Of a stretch of 64,000 nt of DNA, positions 41,684 through 51,486 are shown piece after piece. Origin of the DNA: Akkermansia muciniphila (GTDB lineage Bacteria > Verrucomicrobiota > Verrucomicrobiia > Verrucomicrobiales > Akkermansiaceae). The translations under genes and the position numbers were made by a program. Every line of letters starts with the position of its first letter. Within the stretch, counting starts at the first letter, position 1. The notes beneath the pieces were generated by a model. It did not search any database. It had not been told where the DNA came from and was given only the letters and a program-made list of their open reading frames with translations. Location: positions 1,116,001-1,180,000 of the forward strand of contig NZ_CP156688.1 of the NCBI RefSeq assembly GCF_040616545.1, given 5' to 3'.

Positions 41684-41725
41684 GCGGAGACGGACGGCGG
41701 GCTCTCCGTTCCGTCCGCTCTCCGC
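41684..41725 (-). other. strong hairpin between argH and sulP
   Basis: GCGGAGACGGACGG (41684-41697) pairs with CCGTCCGCTCTCCGC (41711-41725), 14 bp with one bulge. On the minus strand it lies 9 bases after the argH stop and before sulP. No T-run follows, so it is more likely an RNA-stabilising or attenuating hairpin than a complete terminator. Confidence 0.55.
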
Positions 41726-41733
41726 AGGCAGTG

Positions 41734-43101
41734 TTATTTGGAAAGAATGTCTTCCCAGCTGGCGATGCGGCGGCGGGTATTCCCGGAATTGGGAGCCCCG
41801 GGGTTGGTACGCTGGGCGAACGCTTTTGTCAATTCAAATACGTCCCGCGCGTCTGTTCCGTACGCGTCTGAAATGGAGGCGAACTGTTCGTCGCTCAACT
41901 GGTTGAGGGGCGTTCCCGTGGAAATGCTCATGGCGACGGCCTTCCCGACCAGTTCGTGGGCCTTGCGGAAGGGGACGCCGCGGCGCACCAGGTAATCCGC
42001 CAGGTCCGTAGCCAGCAGCATGGGATCGGAAGCCGCTTCCAGGGCGCGCGCCGTATTGACCGTCATGGCGGCGATCATCTCCGCGTTGACGTCCAGGGCC
42101 AGCTTGATCGTGTCAATGGAATCAAACAGGGGTTCCTTGTCTTCCTGAAGGTCGCGGTTGTAGGTCAGGGGGAGGCCCTTGACTGCCACCATCACGGCGG
42201 TGAGGTTGCCGTACAGGCGCCCCGTCTTGCCGCGGGTCAGTTCCGCCACGTCCGGATTCTTTTTCTGGGGCATCAGGGAGGAGCCCGTGGTGTGGGCGTC
42301 GGAAAGGGTTGCAAAGCCGAATTCCGCCGTGCACCACAGGATGACGTCCTCGCTCATGCGGGAAAGGTGGGCGCCGATCACGGCCAGGTCAAACAGGGTC
42401 TCCATGATGTAGTCCCGGTCCGCAATCGCATCCATGGAATTCTCCGTTACGGCGTCAAAGCCCAGTTCCGCGGCAATTCCGCGGCGGTCCAGGCAGATGG
42501 TGGAACCGGCAATGGCGCCGGAACCCAGCGGAGAAACGTTCAGGCGCCTGCGGCAGTCCGCAAGGCGGTCCGCATCCCGGTCCAGCATTTCCACGTAAGC
42601 CAGCAGATGGTGGCCCATCGTGACGGGCTGGGCGCGCTGGAGGTGGGTATAGCCCGGCATCATGGCGTCCGCGTACTCCTTGGCCTTCATGACCAGCGCG
42701 CGCTGTAAATGGCGCACTTTTTCCAGGATTTCGTCAATCTCCGCGCGGCAGTAGAGCCGCGTGTCCGTGGCCACCTGGTCATTGCGGGAGCGTGCCGTAT
42801 GCAGCTTGGCCCCCGGAGCGCCGATGCGCCGGGTCAGCTCGCTTTCAATGTTCATGTGCACGTCTTCCAGCTCCCGGCTCCACGTGAAGTTCCCGGCCTC
42901 AATGTCCTTCAGGATGTCCTGAAGCCCGGCTTCAATGGCGTTGAATTCCTCCTGCGTGAGCAGGCCTGCCTTGAGCTGTGCCCGCGCATGGGCGATGGAT
43001 CCGGCAATGTCCTGGCGGAAAAGCCTCCAGTCGTAGGAGACGGATTCGCCGTAGCGTTGAACCAGATCAGCGGTGGGTTTAGAAAATCTGCCTTTCCACA
43101 T
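41734..43101 (-). CDS. argH: argininosuccinate lyase
   Basis: A 455-residue enzyme cleaving argininosuccinate to arginine and fumarate, the last step of arginine synthesis. Family signature GSSLMPQKKNPD is present. Other marks are the N-terminal WKGRFSKPTADLVQRYGESV, LHTARSRNDQVATDTRLY and GYTHLQRAQPVTMGHHL. The Met directly before WKGRF is chosen as start; another Met lies three codons upstream. Length is normal. No other arginine gene is in the window. Upstream, on the other side of a 40-bp palindrome, is the divergent AAA ATPase gene. Confidence 0.96.
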   Translation of the reverse strand: MWKGRFSKPTADLVQRYGESVSYDWRLFRQDIAGSIAHARAQLKAGLLTQEEFNAIEAGLQDILKDIEAGNFTWSRELEDVHMNIESELTRRIGAPGAKLHTARSRNDQVATDTRLYCRAEIDEILEKVRHLQRALVMKAKEYADAMMPGYTHLQRAQPVTMGHHLLAYVEMLDRDADRLADCRRRLNVSPLGSGAIAGSTICLDRRGIAAELGFDAVTENSMDAIADRDYIMETLFDLAVIGAHLSRMSEDVILWCTAEFGFATLSDAHTTGSSLMPQKKNPDVAELTRGKTGRLYGNLTAVMVAVKGLPLTYNRDLQEDKEPLFDSIDTIKLALDVNAEMIAAMTVNTARALEAASDPMLLATDLADYLVRRGVPFRKAHELVGKAVAMSISTGTPLNQLSDEQFASISDAYGTDARDVFELTKAFAQRTNPGAPNSGNTRRRIASWEDILSK

Positions 43102-43179
43102 GACCCACATGTTGTGCCCCAGGAGCTTCCGTTTTAAAAGCCTGAAATGGGTAATGGAGTCAGATTCAACATGGATTTC

Positions 43180-43257
43180 TCTACTAAGTTCTAGTAAAAT
43201 TTTACTAGAACTTAGTAGAACTTGATAGAAAAGGATTGAAAGTTCTACTGAGTTCTA
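43180..43257. repeat. 40-bp perfect palindrome with iterated AGTTCTA motifs
   Basis: Positions 43180-43219 form a perfect inverted repeat of 40 bases centred at 43199/43200 (half-site TCTACTAAGTTCTAGTAAAA). Within 43187-43257 the 7-mer AGTTCTA occurs five times: plus at 43187, minus at 43206 and 43216, plus at 43241 and 43251. Two adjacent copies in each pair are exactly ten bases apart, one helical turn. It lies between argH and the divergent ATPase gene, 43 bases before the latter's start codon. It looks like an operator array or protein-assembly site; it lacks a T-tract. Confidence 0.85.
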
Positions 43258-43299
43258 CTTGAAATGTCTTAGAAGTATGTTTACCGTGGAAGGGTTATT

Positions 43300-44475
43300 A
43301 TGGATGAAATAAAAAATCCGTTTTCACCAGGCGCCGGCTCTCCTCCTCCCGAACTGGTCGGAAGGTCCGGAATTATCAGGCAAACGGAAGTTCTGTTGGG
43401 ACGTACTTTGAACAGGAAGCCGGAAAAGAGCATGCTCCTGACTGGCTTGAGAGGGGTAGGCAAGACAGTGCTGCTTAATGAAATGGAACGTTTGGCCCAG
43501 CGGCATGGATACCATACGATTTCAATTGAAGCGCATGAAAACAAATCTTTAGGCGCCTGCCTTGCCCCCTACTTGCGGAAGTTGTTTTTTGAATTCAATA
43601 GATTGGCCGGAGCAAGTGACAAGGTGAAGAAGGGGCTGATTGCACTTAGAAATTTCATTGGGACTATCAAAATTAATTATGGGGATTTTGGATTGGACCT
43701 GGACCCTTTACCGGGAGTAGCGGATAGCGGGGATCTTGAAAATGATTTGCCGGAGCTTTTTCAAGCCTTGTCGGAAGCCGCTTTGGAGAAGCAATCTGCC
43801 GTGGCTATACTTATTGATGAAATTCAATATTTCAAGGAGAAGGAGTTAAGCGCGCTTATCATGGCCATGCATAGAATTCAGCAGCGGCAGAGTCCAATCG
43901 TCCTGATGGGCGCCGGATTGCCCATTTTGCCGGGATTGGCCGGGGATTCCAAATCCTATGCCGAACGTTTATTCAGTTTTCCTGATGTGGGGGCTTTATC
44001 CCGGAAAGATGTCGCCCGCGCTTTACAGGAACCTGCCAGAAGAGAAGGCGCCGTATTCACGGATGAAGCCCTTGATAAAATATATAGGCTTACTCATGGG
44101 TATCCGTATTTTTTACAGGAATGGGGGTATCAGGCATGGAAGCAGGCGCAAACCGAACAGATTACATTGGATGTCATTAATCAGGCAACGGAGAAAGTGA
44201 TAGAGCGGCTGGATCAGAATTTTTTCCGGGTGAGGTTTAACCGGCTTACCCCCGGAGAGAAAAAATTCCTGAGGGCCATGGCAGAGTTAAGGTCGGAAAG
44301 AATGAGAGCGGGAGATATTGCACAGGTTTTGGGTATTACCGTGAACAAGATAGGCCCCAATAGAGCTCATTTAATGAAAAAGGGGATGATCTATAGTCCT
44401 TCATATGGAGAATTGGCATTTACGGTACCCTTATTTGGCGATTTCATGTTGAGAACCATTCCCGAAGAGCACTAG
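43300..44475 (+). CDS. AAA ATPase (ORC1/Cdc6-like AAA_16) with C-terminal winged helix
   Basis: A 391-residue cytoplasmic ATPase. The N-terminus (NPFSPGAGSPPPELVGRSG) leads to Walker A GLRGVGKT (residues 49-56). Walker B is ILIDEIQYF (Asp173/Glu174) and a sensor-1-like PIVLMGAGLP follows near 195. The lid shows the RLFSFPDVGALSRKDVARAL pattern. Residues about 320-391 look like a winged-helix domain (GDIAQVLGITVNKIGPNR). I recall similar proteins annotated only as 'ATP-binding protein' in many bacteria, often in variable regions. The start has a good ribosome site (GGAAGG). It is AT-richer than its neighbours. ATP-dependent DNA binding is inferred; function is unknown. Confidence 0.8.
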   Translation: MDEIKNPFSPGAGSPPPELVGRSGIIRQTEVLLGRTLNRKPEKSMLLTGLRGVGKTVLLNEMERLAQRHGYHTISIEAHENKSLGACLAPYLRKLFFEFNRLAGASDKVKKGLIALRNFIGTIKINYGDFGLDLDPLPGVADSGDLENDLPELFQALSEAALEKQSAVAILIDEIQYFKEKELSALIMAMHRIQQRQSPIVLMGAGLPILPGLAGDSKSYAERLFSFPDVGALSRKDVARALQEPARREGAVFTDEALDKIYRLTHGYPYFLQEWGYQAWKQAQTEQITLDVINQATEKVIERLDQNFFRVRFNRLTPGEKKFLRAMAELRSERMRAGDIAQVLGITVNKIGPNRAHLMKKGMIYSPSYGELAFTVPLFGDFMLRTIPEEH

Positions 44476-44526
44476 TAAATGGGGAGCTGGTTTAATTGAG
44501 TTTCATTAAAAGAAAGCAACGGCAGC

Positions 44527-45222
44527 ATGTGTGAAGATGATGACAAGCCTCTCAAACGGGAGGATTTGCGGAAACGCGCGGAGGCCAGGGCGGCGGAGCT
44601 GGCCGCGGAAGGGATGGAACTGCATCCCGTAACGGCTTCCGGGCGCAACCTGGCCAAGAAGTTCTGGGGAAAGGAATGGATGAAAAGCCTGGGCGCGTGC
44701 GAGGTGTACGGCATGCGGCTGGCTCCGGGGCGTACGTATTTGCGTTATGGCTGTGTTCTGGACGTGAAAGCGGCTCCCGGACGCATGGACGCCCTGGTGA
44801 TGGGAGAGCATTTGTATGAAGTGCGCGTGGAAGCGGAGCCACCGGATGAAGAAGCGCTGGCGCGGCTCCGCGGGCGGTGCGCCGGGCATGTCGGCTCCTG
44901 GATTGACCTGCTGAAAGGGAATGTGTCTCCGGAGCTGATGGAAATCCTGTGCAGCCCGGAGGGTGGGCTGTTTCCCCGGCCGGAAGAGTGGCGTTTTTCC
45001 TGCTCGTGCCCGGATTGGGCGGATTTATGCAAGCATGCGGCGGCGGTGTTATACGCCTTTGGCGTGATGCTGGACGAACAACCTGAGTTGCTGTTCACGC
45101 TGCGCGGCATGGAGCCCTCCGCCCTGATTCCGTCTGCTCCGGTTTCCTCTCCCGAAGGGGAGGATTCCCTGGGAGGGGATTCCAGCTCCCTTTCGGACAT
45201 CTTCGGCATCAGGCTGGATTGA
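44527..45222 (+). CDS. orphan SWIM zinc-finger protein
   Basis: A 231-residue protein with the SWIM motif CSCPDWADLCKHAAAV (CxC-x6-CxH) at about residues 158-173. The region before it has the usual SWIM-protein lead (GRNLAKKFWGKEWM, RTYLRYGCVLDVK). SWIM proteins of this type are normally encoded beside an SNF2-family helicase. No such gene follows here: the next gene is a convergent membrane protein. It starts 51 bases after the AAA ATPase and may share its transcript. The C-terminal tail is Ser/Glu/Asp rich. Role in DNA or protein binding is inferred from the motif only. Confidence 0.82.
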   Translation: MCEDDDKPLKREDLRKRAEARAAELAAEGMELHPVTASGRNLAKKFWGKEWMKSLGACEVYGMRLAPGRTYLRYGCVLDVKAAPGRMDALVMGEHLYEVRVEAEPPDEEALARLRGRCAGHVGSWIDLLKGNVSPELMEILCSPEGGLFPRPEEWRFSCSCPDWADLCKHAAAVLYAFGVMLDEQPELLFTLRGMEPSALIPSAPVSSPEGEDSLGGDSSSLSDIFGIRLD

Positions 45223-45239
45223 CTCCAGCTTCCGTGTGG

Positions 45240-46730
45240 TCACGGCTCTGGTACGGATTTGAACAGCCACGCGGGCAGGGGGTGCCCGTCCTTTTTTCTG
45301 AATTGGCGGCAGGTGGATTCCCCAGGATGATCAAGCATGCCTCCCTCCTGGTCCTGTCGGTGCTCCTGCATGATGGCTGTGCGGATGGAGAAGGTGCCCG
45401 CTTTTTCCGCCACGCACGCCAGGGATGGCAGGGCCGTCCATGCCAGGTAAAGAACCAGCACGGTCCGGAACCGCAGGCTCCCTTTGCGGAAGGCGTGAAG
45501 AAACAGCAGGGAGAGGAAGGGGTAGAGAGCCGCGGGGGCTTTGAACAGGAGTTCATTGTTCATGATGCCCGTGCGGAAAAAAAGACTGCATGCCATCATC
45601 CCCAGCGTGATGTAGTACCACGGCAGTTTCCGGCACGCCGGAAAGAGCAGGGCCCCCGGCAGCAGGACGCCCAGAGCCAGGGCAGGCAGGAAGCTGGCGT
45701 ATTTGACGGAGTCCGGATAGAGCAGGAGCTGCCGCTGCCCGTAGTGGTAGATTTCCGCATACTGCCCGGCAAACAGGCAGGAGAACTGCCCTCCTCCGTC
45801 CAGATGAGCGTAAAAGACGGCCATGACCATGGTGAACAGGATGGCTGCCCAGAAAACCGGGTGGAGAAGCAGGGCCCTCAACCGGAGCAGGGGGGCTTTC
45901 CCCGCCGGGCAACGGCGGAAAATGGTTTCATTCACCATGTACGGCAGGAGCAGAAGGGCGCCCAGCGGGGAGGACGGCAGCAGGAGCGCGCCCATGAAAT
46001 AATATCCGGCGGCAGGCAGGGAGCGGGTCAGAATAAGCACGGCGCACAGCAGGGCCGGAACGGCATGGTTGAATGTGTTGAAGATTTGCGCGGGAATGCC
46101 GATGAACAGGACCATCTGTGCATGGTATTCCGGAAAGAGGGAGGAGAGGGGCATCCCCAGGCAGTCCAGTGCAGGGGCCGGAGACCCCAGGCAGAAGAGA
46201 ATCAACGCCCACCAGGCTGTCTTGCGGATGCCCCAGCGCGCGGCTGCCGCCAGCAGAGCCAGTTCCAGCCCCAGGAAGGTCCACAGGGCCAGCAGCCAGG
46301 GGGACCATGACGCCGGGGAGAAGGTGGCGGCCAGAGCCGGAGGCAGCCAATGGCCCAGATAATAGATGAAATGGCCGCCGTCCGGCATGAGCAGGGGCCA
46401 CGGGCCAGCCGTGAGCTGCCCATAAACGGCGTTGCGGACCGCAAAGTCCGCGTGCTGCTGGCAGTGGCCCGTAAAGCCGCACAGCAGCACCAGCAGCAGG
46501 CATGCCATGGTGAGCCCGGCCAGCGCGGCCAGCCCGCGGCCCGTCAGCGGGAGCCGGTGCGCCGGGAGCTTCCGGGCGCATGCGTACAGTCCGTATGCCA
46601 GCCCGGCGCATAGCGGCGCGGAGAAAGCCGGATGCAGCCATCCCCACAGGAAGAGGCCCGCGGGAAGCGCCAGATACGCCAGCCCCGCACACAGTAAGGG
46701 GCGTGTGGGCAGGGAAGGGCTGAAGGACAT
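45240..46730 (-). CDS. polytopic membrane protein, paralogue of the 59.3-60.8 kb gene
   Basis: A 496-residue protein with about ten or more hydrophobic segments. It shares a recognisable block with the protein at 59333-60802: here VRNAVYGQLTAGPWPLLMPD followed by GGHFIYYLGHWLPPALA, there VRNACLRELVASPWPVVFPD followed by GDVLIYNTGFWLLPALAG. An aspartate-glycine pair and Trp/Pro spacing are conserved, which is suggestive of the extracytoplasmic catalytic loop seen in GT-C type glycosyltransferases; that is speculation. The start is an ATG ten codons inside the frame. It is convergent with the SWIM gene (17 bases) and precedes a separate eno transcription unit. Confidence 0.6.
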   Translation of the reverse strand: MSFSPSLPTRPLLCAGLAYLALPAGLFLWGWLHPAFSAPLCAGLAYGLYACARKLPAHRLPLTGRGLAALAGLTMACLLLVLLCGFTGHCQQHADFAVRNAVYGQLTAGPWPLLMPDGGHFIYYLGHWLPPALAATFSPASWSPWLLALWTFLGLELALLAAAARWGIRKTAWWALILFCLGSPAPALDCLGMPLSSLFPEYHAQMVLFIGIPAQIFNTFNHAVPALLCAVLILTRSLPAAGYYFMGALLLPSSPLGALLLLPYMVNETIFRRCPAGKAPLLRLRALLLHPVFWAAILFTMVMAVFYAHLDGGGQFSCLFAGQYAEIYHYGQRQLLLYPDSVKYASFLPALALGVLLPGALLFPACRKLPWYYITLGMMACSLFFRTGIMNNELLFKAPAALYPFLSLLFLHAFRKGSLRFRTVLVLYLAWTALPSLACVAEKAGTFSIRTAIMQEHRQDQEGGMLDHPGESTCRQFRKKDGHPLPAWLFKSVPEP

Positions 46731-46829
46731 GGCGCGGAACTGGACTGGGCTTTTTGACAAGACGGAATCTGAAAACCCAGCATTGCATATTTTGTCCCAA
46801 AGAAAAGGTTGCAGTTGCCCCGGAGAATG

Positions 46830-46867
46830 AAAAATCCCCGGCCGCCGGGAGGCAGCGCGGGGATTGG
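46830..46867 (-). terminator. eno terminator
   Basis: On the minus strand, AATCCCCG and CGGGGATT pair around a GC-rich loop and are followed by TTT, about 30 bases after the eno stop codon. Confidence 0.75.
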
Positions 46868-46897
46868 GATTGCTTTAACCAGTTCCGGCAAAGGGGA

Positions 46898-48238
<1,341 letters not shown>

Positions 48239-48341
48239 CTAATTTACGGGTCTTGTGTATCCCGTATCCGGTGCGCATGCAAGCTTTTTCTCCATCGCAG
48301 GCACCCCGGCTGGTCCGGGAAGTTCCTGCCGGGAACCGCTC

Positions 48342-49175
48342 TCAGCCGCGGTAATGCTCTTTCAGCCAGGCTATTTCCTCGCCGTGTCCGGCGTCGTCCC
48401 GTGGCGTTTCCAGGAAGAAGGGCAGTTCCCGCAAGGCGGGATGGTTGATGATGTTGATGAAGGCCTGTTCTCCCAGGCTCCCCTTGCCGATGGTTTCATG
48501 GCGGTCCTTGAAGGAGGAGAACGGCGTCATGCTGTCGTTCAGGTGGATGGCATGCAGGCGTTCCAGGCCCAGCACGGAATCAAACTGTTCCAGCACGGCG
48601 TCCAGGCTGTTGACGATGTCGTACCCGGCGGAGTAAACGTGGCAGGTGTCCAGGCAGACGCCCAGCTTATCCTTCAGTTCCACCCGCTCCATGATGGCGG
48701 CCAGTTCTTCAAAGGTCCTGCCGACTTCGCTTCCCTTGCCGGACATGGTTTCCAGCAGGACGGTGGTTGTCAGTTCCGGCGTGAGCACGCCGTTCAGTTG
48801 TTCCGCCACCAGTTCAATGCCGCGTTCCGCTCCCTGTCCCAGGTGGCAGCCGGGATGAAAGTTGTAGAGGTTGCCCGGCAGATGCTCCATGAGCGCCAGG
48901 TCTTCCTGAAGCACCTGGGCGGCGAAGCGGGTGACGTTGGGATCTGCGGAGCAGGGGTTCAGCGTGTAGGGGGCGTGCGCCAGCAGGGTACCGAAGCTGT
49001 TGTCCCCGGCCAGTTTCAGGAAGCGGGCAATATCCTGACCGTCAATGGCCTTGGCCTTGCTTCCGCGGGGATTGCGCGTAAAGAACTGGAAGGTGTTGGC
49101 GCCAATGGAGAGGGCTACCTTGCCCATGGCTTCGTAACCTTTTGCGGAGGAGAGGTGGCATCCGAGATATAACAT
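48342..49175 (-). CDS. nfo: endonuclease IV (apurinic/apyrimidinic)
   Basis: A 277-residue TIM-barrel nuclease that cuts the backbone at abasic sites. The start at [14 protein letters not shown] is the usual N-terminus of the family; the open frame reaches eight codons further. Zinc-site motifs are visible: [73 protein letters not shown] and FFLETP. Length is normal. It is monocistronic or weakly linked to eno and divergent from the fucosidase gene. Confidence 0.95.
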   Translation of the reverse strand: MLYLGCHLSSAKGYEAMGKVALSIGANTFQFFTRNPRGSKAKAIDGQDIARFLKLAGDNSFGTLLAHAPYTLNPCSADPNVTRFAAQVLQEDLALMEHLPGNLYNFHPGCHLGQGAERGIELVAEQLNGVLTPELTTTVLLETMSGKGSEVGRTFEELAAIMERVELKDKLGVCLDTCHVYSAGYDIVNSLDAVLEQFDSVLGLERLHAIHLNDSMTPFSSFKDRHETIGKGSLGEQAFINIINHPALRELPFFLETPRDDAGHGEEIAWLKEHYRG

Positions 49176-49311
49176 GGCGGTGGTTGCTGAATGGATCAAA
49201 AGTTTAGCATGCCGTGAGGGAGAAGAGAGATAAAAGAGGGTGCATGACTTTATCGGAAAGAATAAATCCGGCGGGGACGTAGATGATGCGGAACCGCATT
49301 TAAGTATTTTT

Positions 49312-51429
49312 ATGAAGAGATTAAGCCAGTTGACTCCAGCGGCGGCGCTGGGGGCTTTCCTGTTTGCCGCATGTTTTCCGGAGGCCGTGGCGAAGGACGC
49401 CCTTGCTCCGCTGGCGCCCGTTCCATCCGCGGGTCAGCTGGCCTGGCATGACATGGAGATGTACGCCTTCGTGCATTTCACGATCAATACGTTTACCGGG
49501 AAGGAATGGGGCTATGGCGACGAGAAGCCGGAGCTGTTCAACCCTTCCGATTTTGATGCGGACGACCTTGTTAAAACGCTGGCGGACGCCGGGCTGAAGG
49601 GCGTGGTGCTGACCTGCAAGCACCATGACGGGTTCTGCCTGTGGCCCACCCGGACCACCCGGCACAGCGTCGCCTCCTCTCCCTGGAAGCAGGGAAAGGG
49701 CGACGTGGTGAAGGATGTTTCCCGGGCATGTAAAAAATACGGCCTCAAGTTCGGCATTTACCTGTCTCCCTGGGACCGCAACGCTTCCTCCTACGGCACG
49801 CCGGAATACATCAGGATGTACCGCGAGCAGTTGAAGGAATTGTCCACGGGTTACGGCCCCCTTTTCCTGGCCTGGTTTGACGGAGCGAACGGGGGTGACG
49901 GCTATTACGGCGGCGCACGGGAGAAGCGCTCCATTGACAGGAGCACCTATTACCAGTGGAAGACGACGTGGGGGGAATTGAAGAAACGCCAGCCGCGCGC
50001 CGTCGTTTTTTCCGATGTGGGGCCGGACCTCCGCTGGGTGGGGAATGAAAGCGGCTATGCGGGCTACCCCTGCTGGGCCACGTACACGCCCGTTCCCCTC
50101 CAGGCGGGTACGGAACCGGCTCCCGGAACCGTCCGCTACCAGCTGGGAACGGAAGGCACGGTGGACGGGAAGTACTGGATTCCGGCGGAAGTGGACGTTT
50201 CCATCCGTCCGGGCTGGTTCTGGCATGAACATGAGAATTCCCGGGTGAGGACGCCTGAAAACCTGTTGAATTTGTATTTTAACAGCGTGGGAAGGGGCGC
50301 CAACCTGAATTTGAATGTGCCTCCGGACCGCCGGGGGAGGATTCATGAAGAGGATAAAAAGTCCCTGGCCGGGTTCCGTGCCCTGCTGGATGAACTGTAT
50401 TCACGCAATTTCGCTTCCGGGGCGCAGGCGCAAGCTTCCTCTGCTTCTAATGGATACGGGGCCAAATGGGTCCTGGACCGGAAACGGACCACGTATTGGG
50501 CGGCAGGCCCGGAGGACGGCCAGCCCTCCGTTACGCTGAAACTGCCGGAAATGTCCGCGTTTGACGTTATCCGCCTTGCGGAACCGGTACAGCTTGGGCA
50601 GCGGATACGCAAGTTCCGCGTGGACGTGCGTGAAAACGGCCGGTTTGTCAAGTGGGTGGAAGGTTCCAGCGTGGGCGCGCGGGTCATCCTGAAAGGGAAG
50701 CCCGTGACGACGGATGAGGTGCGCGTGGTTGTGGAGGATTCCAAGGCCGTTCCGGCCCTAAGCGAAGTTTCCCTGTGGAAGTATCCGGTTCTCCTCCACG
50801 CCCCGGAAATCAAGGGAGACAGGGACGGGCAGGTGACGCTGTCGGCTGCCGCCGGAACCGTAACCCGGTACACGACGGACGGCAGCGAGCCTGGCCCGGA
50901 TTCCCCCGTTTATGAGAAGCCCTTCATGCTGCCATCCGGAGGAACGGTAAAGGCGGTGAGCGAATACCGCGGCAAGGTTTCTTCCGTAACGGCCTGCGTC
51001 ATTCCGGTGCCTGTGCGGGGCTGGAAAGTGCTGGCGGGGGAAAGGAAGGCCTCTGCGCCGGAACTGGCTTTTGACGGGGACCCCGACACCCTGTGGAATA
51101 CGCATGCCGCCCAGGGGGAATTGCCGCCGCCCCAGGCGCTGGACATTGACATGGGCCGTGAGGTGAATACGGCCGCGGTGATCTACACGCCCCGCAGGGA
51201 TTCAGCCAGGGGAACGATTGACCAGTATGCCGTTTACCTCAGCCGGGACGGAAAGGACTGGGGCGCTCCCGTGGCGGAAGGGGAGTTTTCCAACATACGG
51301 GCCAATCCCGTTCCGCAGCGGATTGATTTGAAGGCCCCCGTCAGGGCGCGCTACCTGCGCTTTGTGGGCAAGCGGGTGCTGGAAGGCAGCCATGTGGCGG
51401 TGGCTGAGCTGGGCGTGGTGGAGAAATAA
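49312..51429 (+). CDS. secreted GH29 alpha-L-fucosidase with F5/8C domains
   Basis: A 705-residue exported enzyme. The start at [11 protein letters not shown] gives a signal peptide (about 1-27). The catalytic barrel (about 40-370) has [17 protein letters not shown] and the nucleophile in [11 protein letters not shown] (about D190). It is followed by a discoidin-like domain (about 375-490), a chitobiase C-terminal-type segment (about 500-570; [18 protein letters not shown]), and a second F5/8C domain (about 575-704; [13 protein letters not shown]). It should release terminal alpha-fucose from mucin or blood-group glycans. It has a divergent endonuclease IV gene upstream and no visible terminator downstream. 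Confidence 0.93.
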   Translation: MKRLSQLTPAAALGAFLFAACFPEAVAKDALAPLAPVPSAGQLAWHDMEMYAFVHFTINTFTGKEWGYGDEKPELFNPSDFDADDLVKTLADAGLKGVVLTCKHHDGFCLWPTRTTRHSVASSPWKQGKGDVVKDVSRACKKYGLKFGIYLSPWDRNASSYGTPEYIRMYREQLKELSTGYGPLFLAWFDGANGGDGYYGGAREKRSIDRSTYYQWKTTWGELKKRQPRAVVFSDVGPDLRWVGNESGYAGYPCWATYTPVPLQAGTEPAPGTVRYQLGTEGTVDGKYWIPAEVDVSIRPGWFWHEHENSRVRTPENLLNLYFNSVGRGANLNLNVPPDRRGRIHEEDKKSLAGFRALLDELYSRNFASGAQAQASSASNGYGAKWVLDRKRTTYWAAGPEDGQPSVTLKLPEMSAFDVIRLAEPVQLGQRIRKFRVDVRENGRFVKWVEGSSVGARVILKGKPVTTDEVRVVVEDSKAVPALSEVSLWKYPVLLHAPEIKGDRDGQVTLSAAAGTVTRYTTDGSEPGPDSPVYEKPFMLPSGGTVKAVSEYRGKVSSVTACVIPVPVRGWKVLAGERKASAPELAFDGDPDTLWNTHAAQGELPPPQALDIDMGREVNTAAVIYTPRRDSARGTIDQYAVYLSRDGKDWGAPVAEGEFSNIRANPVPQRIDLKAPVRARYLRFVGKRVLEGSHVAVAELGVVEK

Positions 51430-51486
51430 GCCGTTCCGCTTTCCTTTTCCGGCGTTTTCTTGACGGATGCGGGGAAGCGGGGCAAG

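Noticed and set aside
43180-43219. Reading the 40-bp palindrome as a transcription terminator
   Set aside because: No T-tract follows on either strand beyond the AT-rich centre, and it lies between divergent genes where no transcript needs to stop. An operator or binding site fits better.
43140-43300. CRISPR array
   Set aside because: The repeated units are only 7-10 bases and inverted as well as direct; there are no spacers of regular length and no cas genes.
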